Source: Stichopus chloronotus (Eukaryota > Echinodermata > Holothuroidea > Aspidochirotida > Stichopodidae). From it: a DNA stretch of 64,000 nucleotides. This document shows positions 1-11,507 of the stretch, one piece after another. The notes under the pieces were generated by a model. The model was given only the letters and a program-made list of their open reading frames with translations. It was not told the origin of the DNA and did not search any database. A program made the position numbers and the translations under genes. The first letter of the stretch is position 1. Each line of letters opens with the position of its first letter. The stretch is taken from assembly GCA_021234535.1 (NCBI GenBank), contig CM037837.1:10906636-10970635 (forward strand), given 5' to 3'.

Positions 1-780
1 AAATATAAATTGTGTAATAAGTTTAGAATTGGTCAATGAGGTAACTATATAGATATCTAATAATTCCGCTCGATGATAAAATAAATACCCTTAGGTTGTC
101 CTTCAAGCAAATAATATTGGGTGCATTCCTTATTCTACAATCAAGGGAATCCCATAAGGTTACCCAACTACTTCTCATATGTTGGTGTGCAATCATTTAT
201 CTCTTCCACACGTGGCTAATTGTTATGTCTACTATTAGCCTCAATAAAATGACTGTAAATCTGGGAGGTTGACCGTAGTCTGCCTGTTTAAAAATGTCTA
301 AGTAGTGATCTCTTGCAGTAAATTATAAAGATGGAATAGTGGAAGGGTGTTAAAAAAATTCGTACAACCCGTTTTTGTAGAATAAACAGTTTATCCGTGT
401 ATGTGGGTAACGAACTGCTGAGAGTAAGGTACTATATATCTATACTTGATAAGAATAGACGAATGATACGGTTTTTTTTTAAAACAAATATGACAATCGA
501 TTTTGTAGCAAGGATTCCATCACTGTTAAAATAAATATAAAAGAAATATTCACATGACTAGTATTCAATAGACATTCATTTTCCACCTGACCACCTGAAA
601 ACAACATCTTCTTCGTGTATCCTAGTTGACGTAACAAAATCTCTCTACATCCCATTTCAAATCGAGGTAGGAATTAAATTAATTCAAACTAGAAGCAGGT
701 TGATTGTCAATGCAGATTCTTTCAAAGTTTAGTGAACACAAGCTATAATTTTAAAGGTTTGTAATACATTAGAAGTCACT
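1..780 (+). repeat. Diverged copy of main-gene intron
   Basis: No coding region is seen. From about 110 the sequence follows, with many changes, the intron before propeller exon 3 of the main gene (about 28780-29500). Shared words include a 'cattccttattctaca'-like stretch near 125 and a 'gattgtcaatg' stretch near 702. It is the left part of a decayed duplication that continues at 2020. Confidence 0.6.
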
Positions 781-2019
781 GTTTTTGAAATTTCACATGA
801 ACTCGTATCCAACCGCCAATTCATTTTCTACCTGACATCCCTATGTGTGGTAAACAGGGAGAATATAGTTACGCGGTTAAGTTGCAAAAAATGATACTTA
901 ACCCGCCTGCCACCCCCTGTGCTATTCAACCGAAAGTTGGTGGGATAGTAGTCAATAAACGAGGGAGGGGAGGGAATTATGGTATAAATGTGACATGGAT
1001 CGAGATTACCGAATGGCGAAGGGGGTAAACGGAGGTGTCCGAACATGTGTGAATAGACTGGGCGCACACTGTGTTAGGCCAAGGGGGTGAGTGAGCCTAC
1101 GGACGCTCCCTAAATTGGCAAAATGCTCTGAAAAAGTGTGTTACGATATCCTCTTAGCCGGTAAGTTGGAGGGTAGGTGCCCGGATGTGTAGTGTAATGT
1201 CTGCCCGAGTGATGACGTCATAGGTCAAAGTCAAGGCTCACATACCATTAAGACGAAGAACACATTTTTATCATTTCTCTATGTGTGAATATACTAGAGT
1301 GGTCAATAAAAGATTATTTGTAAATATTGATGACGTTAAGGGGTCAAAATTCACGTGATTAAATGTCAAATGGGCAAAATGAGGCCTGAAGTATGTGTCA
1401 TGGTCTGTCGCCTAGACGGTAGGTCGGATGAACTTTTCAACCATGGTCGGTAGATGCTTGACTATGAGATGTAATGTGAGGTAATAGGTCAGAGTCCCGA
1501 TCACTACAGCGCATAATACAGTGAGTTATATCCTGGTAGCAAATGGTGTCAACATGACTTTTTGCATCTTTGCTCTTTCATGCAACTATGTCCTGGGCTG
1601 AATGATTTTATCTGGTAGCAATGTCATTTCCCGTGAGTTGATACTGTAGTGCCTTCACTCAGTGTATCGTTAAAGAGTATATATGTAGGCCTACCACACA
1701 ATTGTACAAGATCTTGTGATGTTACGCACTGTTGAGATAAAAGTGACGCGCGTTTTTGAGAATACTTTCGACGATTTCGACACTTGATTTCTAGGCACAT
1801 GTGTATCCGCTTGAAGATATTTGTGAAGGGGGTCCACGAGCTGGGAGTGTACTGCAGTACTAGACCACTAACTTGATAGTTAAGCAATTCAGCAATAACT
1901 GACTTAATGGACAGCTCTTTGGAAACGACAGCAATTTGGGAAAAGGCCTCCTTCATCACATGGGTATGACCATGCAAAACGATAGGAATAAGATTTACAG
2001 CTCTGTGGATTGTCTACCT
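781..2019. other. Insert without recognised gene, diverged tandem repeats
   Basis: This stretch has no counterpart in the main-gene intron that matches either side, so it looks inserted or is too diverged to align. About 1110-1320 and 1370-1520 share phrases around 'cggtaggt', 'gtaatgt' and 'ataggtca' and look like two units of an old tandem repeat. A 117-codon minus-strand open frame (1624-1977) resembles nothing I recognise. Confidence 0.35.
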
Positions 2020-2087
2020 GTACTTAATTGTAGTCGTGACCACGAAAAGTCTCTAAATTGTTATCAAACATCTTTCTCTACGCGCAG

Positions 2088-2194
2088 ATTTGTCTTTTGG
2101 ACATGCGCACTGAAGTATCTGACGGAACTGACAGACAGACGTTTGTCGCTGATCGCAACTGACGTCCTGAGGTGTTTGGCAATTGACCCAGAAG
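2088..2194 (+). pseudogene. Relic propeller exon 3 (module A type)
   Basis: The start (FVFWTCA) and end (LAIDPEG) match the exon at 29575-29690. Both the AG acceptor and GT donor survive. The exon is 107 bp instead of 116, and its middle is read in a shifted frame that is later restored, so the S-R-A-D-G part of the propeller blade is lost. It stays open but is probably a decayed copy. No other module A exons are seen next to it. Confidence 0.7.
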
Positions 2195-2882
2195 GTGTCT
2201 TAACTAATGATGATTTAAACTAATTGTGTGCGTTGGTGAAAACATTGAATGTCATGTAAAAAAAATGTTAAAGCTATTAATTGCACCATTTAGATAACCT
2301 GAGAAATAAATAGGTTTCAGTTGCTAATTCTGTCATATGATTTGAAATTCGTCAAACAGTACAACAAAAAGTGTAAAATACGATAGTTTAGTGGTTGAGA
2401 GTTTTCTTTCAAATAAACTGTGTGCTTTTTGAACAAGCCAATGGGAAGTTTATTAGTGTTGAATATTCAGTTAGTAAAACAACGCAGGATCCCTGACGCC
2501 TCACTGATGTGATCAGTTTGTAGGTTATGTGTAAATACAGTGCTCTCTTTCACCAACTACTCCGAAGTTGCGGATACCGACAAACGGGCGACGACTTGAG
2601 CAGTATGTGTTTGATACAGTCCTGTTGCATATTCATTACTGAGGCGCTCATGGTAGGAACCCTAAATTTTCAAATAATGTTTCTGTTTCGTTTTACTGTT
2701 TCTCTGTAAATCTTGTCATTTTCGTTCATGAAAATAAGTAGTCTGTAAATGTTCCACCACTGTTGTACATTTAAAAGTAAGGATAAATTTAAGACCGAAC
2801 ATAATCTTATCATTCTGGTATTTCAGTACGCACGTAATCACTATGTGTAATACTGTAATATGAATATTTTATATTTATAAGT

Positions 2883-2978
<96 letters not shown>

Positions 2979-3237
2979 TGCTCACTCAGCATATGCATGC
3001 TTAATTTACCTGTTCTATAATCTTTGTTGCCGATCAAATAACTAATTATTTTAGTTGTTGCTGTTTCTCTAGCTTTGATACAAACTGAACAATCACAAGT
3101 AATATATCTTAGTGTGGACGTACATTTGCGCGCATTTTCCTTTAATGCATGTCGGTATATATGGTGCACTGATTTTTCAGAATCTATCACTAATAAAAAA
3201 ATATCATTTCTTTTCTCTCTTTTTTTCTCGACCCCGT
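2195..3237. other. Spacer between two relic exons
   Basis: No gene is seen. The last part (about 2980-3230) matches the intron before the propeller exon at 35502, for example the 'caaactgaac' and 'tgtggacgtac' phrases. It also holds a long AT microsatellite, listed separately. Confidence 0.5.
2888..2977. repeat. (AT)n microsatellite
   Basis: About 90 bp of uninterrupted alternating A and T. The long IYIYIY open frame on the minus strand here is an artefact of this repeat. Confidence 0.97.
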
Positions 3238-3333
3238 TGTATATTTTGTCTCTTGGTCTTGTAAAACTACCAGAGAGGCAGGGATTGGTAGTGAATCTCC
3301 GTGATGCACGGTCCTTAGCAATAGATCCTAATG
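3238..3333 (+). pseudogene. Relic propeller exon 3 (module B type)
   Basis: It matches the exon at 35502-35617: 'ttggtcttgtaaaacta', then the part encoding QGLVVNLRDARSLAIDPNG, followed by an intact GT donor. The acceptor region is damaged and about 24 bp covering the S-K-A-D-G blade segment are missing. The intron after it also matches the main gene to about 3690. Confidence 0.72.
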
Positions 3334-5603
3334 GTAAGCTAGTATCATTCAAACAACAAAAACTGGTATCATTCCTTTACTGCATCATAAAAACATCATC
3401 CGTTTTGAAAAATCAAGAGCAGGGAACTCGGTGGAATAACGACAGAGTCACGACACTACACCTTAAGTATGTTTCTGAAAAAAAACAAAGTGTTGTGAAG
3501 ACCCTGGAAGTGGAGGTTATCATGAAATGAAGCAATTGTTTAGAAAGAATAGTCAACAAATTACTAAGTAAAGAGTTATATCAAGATTTGTTATTATTTC
3601 AAATATTAAACTTTTGACCAGACATAGTTGGTTGTGAACACTTCTTGAAACCTGCGTGGCAGCTGTCTCTATGATGGTATTATGAACATTTTCTCTAAAT
3701 TTAGAATCATAACATGAGGAAGTGTCACAAGCTTGGTCTCTGTAATATTATATTAGTAATGTATCATGCCAGTTTAGATGTAACAACCACAATTTACACA
3801 ACGTCTGTTGACATAAGTTAGGGACGACAGACATTTTTGCATTCAACATACACACCCGCATACTAAAAAAAGATGCGTCCAAGCTTTCTGTCAAGCGATT
3901 ATATATGAATGTTGTTTTCTCAGATTCAATACATGTTGCCCCAAATGTCTTTTACTGAATGTAAGAGGCCCACTTACTCAACACGTTCCATCGTTACACT
4001 TACATAACGATTGTCTAAACATATGCAACAAATATCACCTCTGTGTAAGCTTCAGTTCTTGAGGTACCATGTCCACAAGTATTTCACACCGTGACTCCTG
4101 TTGACCCATGTTGACCTTTGACATTCACCAAAAACAATTGGGGTCTTCTACACAACGTTATAACCTAAAAACTAAATATAAGATCTATCCAAGTTTCATT
4201 TCTTTTAATTAATGCAAAACATCAACAATTATAATTGAATATGACATCTCACCAAGCTTCCCTTCTTGAGATACTGTGTTTATAACACTTTCAAAATTGG
4301 ATCCATAATGAACTCAAATAACCTTTGTAATCCTCAAAAAACAATAGGGTTCTTTAACTCAATGCAGTATACCTACATACAACGTATGGGATGTGTCTAA
4401 GTTTCCCGTCTTGAGTCATTAATGAGTTACTGATGTAATCGTTATAACATAATAAGGCCTTCTCTGATAGAGACTTCGTCAAGTCTTAAATGAAATCTCA
4501 GGAAAGGTGACACAAATATGTTTCCATATGTTTAGTAACTACCATGTTTATCGAAGGGGTGATTATTCATAACAAAATGTACTGACACCATAATTGTAAT
4601 ATTATCATACTAATTCCGATATTACACACGACATTAATTTGAACTAGAATTGCTATTCTTTCATATTGTTTTTGGATAATTAACAAAGGGCCAACATATT
4701 TTCTTTCAGTTTTCTCTGTTCATGGCTATTAGCATTGTTGACGTCCATTTTATTAATGAAGGTCTTTGTGATACCTAACAAAATCTTACCTTGACTGTTC
4801 ATATGAAACTGTCTGGACTGTGTGAAAGGAGCTTTGACCCACACATTTTAAAATTTTACATTTGTAAAGTTTACCATGTTTTTTCATTCTTTAGTTTTAT
4901 GTTTTTTTCTTTTCAGACATTACAGTTGCAAATTGAAACGTCCCTCACACTGGCTCTCTGACTCTAAAATCAAGGTAGGAAAACTGGTTAACACCAGACA
5001 TGTTAAATTTCCTAAATGAATAGATAAAATCGTTGTCACTCACTATCTTTTAGAATAATATTGAAGATGCAAGTATGCTTCCTGTATACATTGAGTAGAG
5101 AAAACATATGTGACCGCTGTATTGCCCAAAGCAAACAATGACCCTGGTTGATGTGACATTGATTCAGTTGTGACATGCTCACTGCTCTCAGCTGTGAGTT
5201 CCATCTAGTCTACAATCTGTGACTCTGAGGTTGTCACTTCTATGTCGTCGGGACAGTTTGAGATCATCATATCAGCTGTAATCAAGAAATGCTTAGTCAA
5301 AACGTTTGTGTCTGTGGACATTCAGTACACTTAGGTTGATGGTGCCCGGCAGCTGGCTATTCTCTAAAACCGCTGATCAAAATCACTTTAAGATAAAAGG
5401 ATTACAATAAAAAAGAGTCATTCTAACTCCTTTAGAGATAAATATTCCATATTAATTTTACAGTCATCCCTAATTTCACTCTTTGGAAGGTAAAGAGTAT
5501 ACACATGCAAACGCAAATGCAAACGCCAGTTACTGCATTATGTAATCGGTAATAAAGGTGAATAAATTGTACACTAACATATCATTATATGTCAGTGTGC
5601 GAT
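3334..5603. other. Non-coding, partly duplicated intron sequence
   Basis: The first 350 bp are a diverged copy of the intron after 35617. The remainder holds a diverged tandem repeat (listed) and no gene that I can support. Confidence 0.5.
4045..4425. repeat. Diverged tandem repeat, about 150-210 bp unit
   Basis: Three unit starts share an 'aag(c/t)tt ... cttgag' phrase, near 4047, 4256 and 4402. Between them recur 'ttgacctttg'-like and 'caaaaaacaata' phrases. The copies differ by many point changes and small indels. Confidence 0.55.
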
Positions 5604-5840
5604 TTATTCCCCTTTTTCTTTGACAAGGTTGTATTGAACGAACACATAGCTCTCATGCCAAACTGGAGAAACTGCCAAACATGAGAAAACATACTGAACG
5701 GCTGTACTCCCCCAAAAGAATGTAGTTCCAGTGCTGTGGTTCCGTTGCTCATATTCTAAACTCATCGATGTCTGTCCGTTCCTACGACTCTGTTGGTGCT
5801 GTTGGTTTTTGCCATGATAAGTTGTCATCAAGTATCCTGT
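5604..5840 (-). pseudogene. Relic HYR exon on minus strand
   Basis: Reading the minus strand, one frame gives LSWQKPTAP and the next gives SRRNGQTSMSLEYEQRNH, then TGTTFFWGSTAVQYVFS. These line up with WTEPTALSRSNGQS, SLSYELRSH and SLFPLGTTSVSYSFS of the HYR exon at 32608-32865. A frameshift separates the two parts, and the usual GN-A-C ending has been lost. It is a decayed HYR exon of the main gene's family, in the opposite orientation. Confidence 0.66.
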
Positions 5841-7409
5841 AAATTACCCTCCTTGTATACAAGAAACAAGGGTTATCCAAGTTTAATAGGCAGGTATTCG
5901 ATGTATTATTTTCTATTATTTTTACCTTTTCTATGGCCATCTGGACATCTAACTTTGACATCTAACTAGTTATGTAAATTTTGTCAGTTAATGATTTCTA
6001 TATCAACCTGCATTATCGAATGATTAATAAATGATTAGATGTACTCTCAAGAAGACTTATCTATGACGGTGATATTATCAATGCTGTTGTAGGCAAAAGT
6101 CTTTTTATTGCAATATATAGACAATGTCAAGTTCAGTTCTTACTTTCGCAACTCCTCTAGACCATAAAACCCATGTCAATCAACCGACGGTAGGAAGCTG
6201 TGTCTCCCTTCCAAATGTAAATTTAGAGGCCAAAGGTCAGAAGTCAAAGGTCAAATCTTGAAAACCTTGTTTGAACTGTATTTCTTCATTCAATATGGCT
6301 ATTTTCATGTAACAACTATATCACCGGTACATAAAATGTTATCTGAAAATCATGTTTTATCTGTTTTGAGGTCACAGTTCAAGGTCATCTGTTTCATTTG
6401 ACTTCAACAGTTGCATCCGAATTTCTTCAAAACCGTAGTATCGATGAAGTTCAAGGTTGTGGGTGCCTCATGGTTTGATGTGTCTCCCATCAAATGTTTA
6501 AAAGTGAGAGGTCAAAGGTCAGACATCACAGATCAAATTGATAAAATTTCTACGTCAGCTGTATTTCTTAATCTAAAATGACTCTTTTCATTTAACCTTA
6601 AAATACATCACCGGTATAGAAAATTACACCTAAAGATCATATTCATGTGTATTTTGCAGTTGAATGGCCTTCTCCAGAAGTCAAAGATAGTCCAGAAGTC
6701 ATTTTTCACCTTGGAACATTTGTGTTAGCAACTGTTCCAAAACTGCAGTGTCGAGGAAAATTAAAGATAATGATTTGTCTAGGTTAGCATATATTGTGTT
6801 TTTCCTTAGTAAGGAGGCTAAGGAACGTGTTTTTAAATCTGTCATATTCCCACCTTAAATATATGCAGTGCTAGTTTGGTATCATTTTATTTTGAGGAAG
6901 AACAAGGACAGAATTGTAAGAATTTTAAAGTATTCTACACCCATATTTTAATTACCTTAAACTTACGATAAATGTCTCTGCCAAAAATGAGTTTATACGG
7001 ATGGTCACAAAATTAATGGTGATCAAAATCACACATTAGATCATTATTTCCAAAGTCTCGATGTACAATCACAGAAAATTCTAAGAAATTCATTTTGATT
7101 TACTAACGCATTCAGAGGCACACACTGAACGATTGGTATGGCAAGAAGAATTATATACCCACTACTGTACTGAGGTCACCATAAATCGTTCGATAGATTC
7201 AGATTGCCATACTTCGATGTCAAACTCCATTACAAACTGAATCCAATTTAAAGGTTGCCTCATGTCGCGTATTGTGAATATGAAAGTTACTGTCTTCTTA
7301 ATTCGGTTTGTTGGAAGAATCTCTACACATTTCTTGGCTTCACCTTGCAAAATACGAGGTCAGTATTTTTCTGTATTTATTTTCGATAATAAACAAAGAA
7401 AAATGAAAT
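5841..7409. other. Non-coding stretch between minus-strand relics
   Basis: It contains the tandem repeat at 6185-6790 and no recognised exon. A 62-codon minus-strand open frame at 7162-7350 (NWIQFVMEFDIEVW) sits where further exons of the relic gene might be. I could not match it to a propeller, EGF or HYR exon. Confidence 0.35.
6185..6790. repeat. Two-unit diverged tandem repeat, about 285 bp
   Basis: The order 'gtgtctccc', 'aggtcaaaggtca', 'ctgtatttctt', 'atcaccggta' occurs at 6200-6330 and again at 6481-6620. The 'aactgcagtgtcgaggaa' stretch near 6740 echoes 'aaccgtagtatcgatgaa' near 6430. The copies are clearly diverged. Confidence 0.65.
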
Positions 7410-7595
7410 ATTTCTCCTGTAAGTGGCATTAAATAATGTTTTGCTGTTGACATTTGTGCATAAGTGCATTATCATCGACAGTTCGTTTTCGGTCGATAAG
7501 AATCTTATGTGGAGATGGTGGTGGAGTGCCCACACCGCCTTATCACCGCAAAACGAAGCCAAATCCTGACTGAGTACGACCTCTCCATCAAAAAC
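7410..7595 (-). pseudogene. Relic CUB exon, second half, minus strand
   Basis: After an ACAG acceptor (read on the minus strand) the frame is open: VFDGEVVL, then DLASFCGDKAVW, HIRFLSTENELSMIM and NATYRR. This lines up with VYDG, SSFCGDGPGW, VRFLSTTNRLTVVM and AEYRQ of CUB2b (33800-33980). No GT donor follows the YR position. It belongs with the first-half relic upstream on the same strand (8140-8352). Together they make one CUB domain in the same exon split as the main gene. Confidence 0.7.
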
Positions 7596-8139
7596 CTGTA
7601 TCACAATGCATACAGTTTTAGTAAACCAACTCTTAGATCATTGGTATGTTTAACACACAAACAGATCCCAAGAAATCAGACCACATAAAAATTGTTGATT
7701 TTAAGCCAGATGTCTAAAATTTCTAGATCGATTTGGTAATTGATTGAACTCCTCCACTTAAATAAACAAAATACACCTTTAAACAAAGACGTAAATAACA
7801 AAATAGAAGGATTTTGTAGCTTGTTTGTTTGTTTGCTTCTTTGTTAGACTAATGTGACTTTCTATTACTTAATTCGGTTCTTTTACAAGTAACACTTTTA
7901 TTGTAACATTAGTGTTTTTTCGACATTTCCAATTATTGACTCAGCTGTCACGTGTATTTTGAGCTCACATGTAACGAAAGACAAGCTTCCATTAATTCAG
8001 GTTACGATTGCTTAAAACTCTCTGGAAAATCCAACCACGACTTGAGCGTACTTGAATTCCGGCTGTTTTATCAACGATCATATATAGTGAGCGTGTTACA
8101 AACTAAAGTCTAATCGACAGAAGAAGCAGATGAAGTAAT

Positions 8140-8352
8140 GAGATTTGTGCCAGCATCTTGCTTTAAAAATTCTAAGCATTCTCCCAATTGCGATAAAGCT
8201 TCTTCCATGTCTACGTCGAAGGTAATTTCCATCTCATAACCGGGCGGTGATTGCAGAATCCATATACAGTTTATGTCGTCAGGGTTGTCATGAAGCATAT
8301 CCCGGAGAGGCAAAGGAACCGGCTGGCTCGGAGAGAGTTATGTTGCATCCAT
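8140..8352 (-). pseudogene. Relic CUB exon, first half, minus strand
   Basis: On the minus strand the sequence gives GCNITLSEPAGSFASPGY, then after a one-base shift DNPDDINCIWILQSPPGY, EMEITFDVDMEE and GECLEFLK. These are the hallmarks of CUB exon a (GCGVTLSGGNGAFSSPSY, CEWIIEA, VIELTFEV, CLDSIQ). The expected AG acceptor reads TG, the donor position reads CA rather than GT, and the spacing from Y to C is 28 nt instead of 27. This is a decayed exon. Confidence 0.7.
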
Positions 8353-10225
8353 CAAAACAAAAGGAAACAGTTAGCAGGTTTTAAGATTACAACTGCACGA
8401 TTTTTGTGATTATAGTTGTTACATTTTCCGTAAAAAAAAATGCTTCGTGGTTTTTAGCTATGTTATCTTATGTATTTCGTCTTCTTTTTTATTTGTGTGG
8501 AAATTCAGGAAAAAAAAGAGACTTTTATAAGTTGATGCATGCATCGTTGGTCCTTGAAAAGTGTCTCAACCGTATGGGAGTTGTTCCGCTCTATAGTTAT
8601 GGACATAGAATGCCCTCCCGATTTCGTAGTCAACGGTGGCAACAAGCAAGTTTCATGCTTAGGCTATATAGAAGTCATAATTTTAGAATAAATGCATTCA
8701 CTTAAACTGGACGGGAGGTATTGAGGGGATTGATCTAATTTGAACCGCAGTGTGTGTAGAAGTTGTACTACATCTTAATATGAATTACAGAAATCTGGAC
8801 TTCATCTTTGATATCTGCAATGAGGTTGGACAATGAAGTCTGAATGAAGTCTTTGTTGATTGTGTTCATTGTCTCTTTAAATGATAGCCTATGCTGCTAA
8901 GGTTTAGCTTTGCAACTTTCCTCTCTCTCCACCTCTCTCTCTCTCTAGGACTACGCTTTTAATGTATGTTATGGTTTATCAGCTACCTTTTTTGTATACA
9001 AACAAACAGCCTTATCCCCCCCCTCCCTCCGATTCACACAAAAACTGAAAATTATGAATTTATAGTCCACTGAAATGTCAGAACTTAAACAACAATCAGA
9101 AGTATTACATTTCATCGCAAGGTTATTCAAAAGTTGTGTAAGGCTCTTAAACGTTGTTTAGCAAGCAAAAATTCTTTATTTGTTTTTACTTTACGTATAA
9201 GGACAATACTTGTAGTCCTGATTATTATCAGAATATTGCAGTTGACACAGAACTTATTGGCGAAAAGAGAATAAAAAATGCATCTCAGACACATGTGATC
9301 ATTGGATTGGACCTATTTTTCTGCAAAGCTTCTTCTCTTTATTTCTTGTCTTATCTGAATCTATCTTCAATGATCATAATGAGCGAGTTTCTTCTTTTGG
9401 TTCTAACTTACTTGTTGGTATATGGAATGCAAATGAACTACAATTTACCGTATGGACTAAGGCACTATCGTTTTATTGTTTCGTGATTTTAGTAGTATAA
9501 TAAAGTGTAATACTACGTATTCTTTGTAAACGGGGGAAGTAACAATTACGTAAAAACTTTAGATAGTTTAAATAGATGATCGCAGATAAGAATGACTTAA
9601 GTATGTCCTTCTGCTTTAGAAGTCTACTCTGCCAACTTTTACCAGTGCTTCCTTGCATTCAAACAAACCTGTACATGGGGAAGAAAGTTTACCGTATTCT
9701 GTCTGATTCTTCCCTATCTGGAGAGTTATGTAGTGACGTCAGTGCTTAGACAGAAATTTAGACAGAACTTCCTTTTCACCTAAAGAAAAGCTTTGACGCT
9801 TCACTCTGGTAACCTTGAAGAGTGCAAATAAATTTGTCTTCTATCTTTAAACCATACGTACAGACAAGGTTGGTGAAAATTTGGCATACATATTTGTAAG
9901 TAAATTCACATTTCGTTGATACAATTATTGCAAGTACTGTACACCTCTTATGTCGGTGTTATGAAGGTGTTTATGTCACCACCCCGAGGGAAATACAAAA
10001 ACACTTCTGTCGCCATTACATTTGATAGTGTAATAACATATAGCCATAACACAAATCCTACACACTTTGCCTGCATATACGCAATGGTAACTGAATATTG
10101 CACACGTTACATCAGTGATAACAAACCTGTTTGAATCAAAGAGTCACGTACATTGCCAACGCTAAGGGAGAACTAAGTCAGGACTTTTGACAACGTTACA
10201 TGAAAGACTAACATATGTTGAACAT

Positions 10226-10267
<42 letters not shown>

Positions 10268-11150
10268 TTTCATGTTGTTTACTTTCCAAGATACTGCAAT
10301 TTGAACGTTCAGTAAAATTTAACAGGAAGCTGCCATTCTGAGATTGTGGTGACATACCCTTACCACATGTGATTCAAACGCTTTTGTTTTTCTTTATAGT
10401 TCATTGTCAAATCAAAGTATTACATTAATAATTTGATTAATGCATGAAGCACCTCAGTAATTCAACACAAAACGTGTACAAGTGTGTGCTGATTTATGGA
10501 AATTATAGGTAAAGGAAACAAAGAAATACATTCAATTCCTGCTACATCAGTGGTTATGTGATATCATAATTCATCCCACTAAAGGGGGTTTACAATCAAC
10601 CTTCTCTGAAATTTCAAAAGTGTGTAACTTGGATAGGAAACAATATTTCTAAATGAAACTTTCGAAAGATGTTTGTCACACACTGCTGCTTTATCTTAAA
10701 AAATGTATTTAAATGGTGTCCTTCTCCTTAAAACTTGGCAGACCGAAGGTGTTACAAGCCAGCAATTTGTATGCTTCTCTTTATGCTATCTGTACTACAC
10801 ATGTAAATGTATGAATAAAGTGATATGCATGTACACATTCCTACATCAAGGCGAATTCCAAGGTTGTGAAAGTCATCAAGATTATCGACATTTGTAATGA
10901 GTGTGATATTGAACAACATAATAGTATTTCTCTCAAGCGTTCATATTGACAGTACATTTATTACCTTACCCGTTCGTTCTTCTATCTTTCTTTTGCTCTT
11001 TAATTGTTATTTGTGTTTAAAAAGCTGGGAGTTTGAGGGCCGTATGATGCCTCTCCGAGAGCGGCATATGACTAGCGGGAGCAGCTTGGCTACCACCTGA
11101 TTCAGGGAGCTGAAAGACCAGCTTCCTGCTTGCTTTAAATGAAAAGATAT
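8353..11150. other. Intergenic, no gene seen
   Basis: Nothing coding is supportable; the open frames are short and unlike any family I know. It holds a CT-rich tract near 8925-8948 and an ATC microsatellite at 10226-10265. Confidence 0.4.
10226..10265. repeat. (ATC)n microsatellite
   Basis: About 13 uninterrupted ATC units. Confidence 0.95.
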
Positions 11151-11360
11151 AGTAACCCTATATTAGGTTTAATCTGTGAAAAAATTTAAAAGAAGCTGAT
11201 TTCACTTGATTCTGATGGGTATGGGTGTCAACGTTTACCAAAAAAAAGTGAGCTCGGGTGGGGGATGGGGAAAGTTCATTTGGGGGGTCAAAGGTCATGG
11301 ACCTCAAATATTAATTAAAGTATATCGTGCTTGGTCCCAAATGAAAGGAAATTTAATTTA
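11151..11360 (+). repeat. Left terminal inverted repeat
   Basis: It pairs with 13050-13259. Matching blocks include AGTAACCCTA, 'ctgtgaaaaaatttaaaaga', 'aaaaaaaagtgagc', 'aatattaattaaagtatatc' and 'gaaaggaaatttaattt'. Small indels are present, including an 'ttggtcccaaat' insert near 11331. Confidence 0.88.
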
Positions 11361-11507
11361 AAACACAGACGATGACATTTATGTCACAAACTTATGCTCA
11401 CACAAAAAGTTACACATGGTTAATGATGTAGCCCTAATATGACACAGTAAAATACGTGCCCTTGGTGGCCTGAAGGTACAATGTTTGAGGAAACCCAAAA
11501 AGCATGA

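Noticed and set aside
1624..1977. 117-codon minus-strand frame as a gene
   Set aside because: No recognised motif, no splice context and in a region of diverged repeats; kept only as a note.
2810..3352. 180-codon minus-strand frame with a long IYIYIY run
   Set aside because: It is the translation of the (AT)n microsatellite and antisense of a relic exon.
7162..7350. Minus-strand frame as a further exon of the CUB/HYR relic
   Set aside because: It could not be aligned with any module exon.
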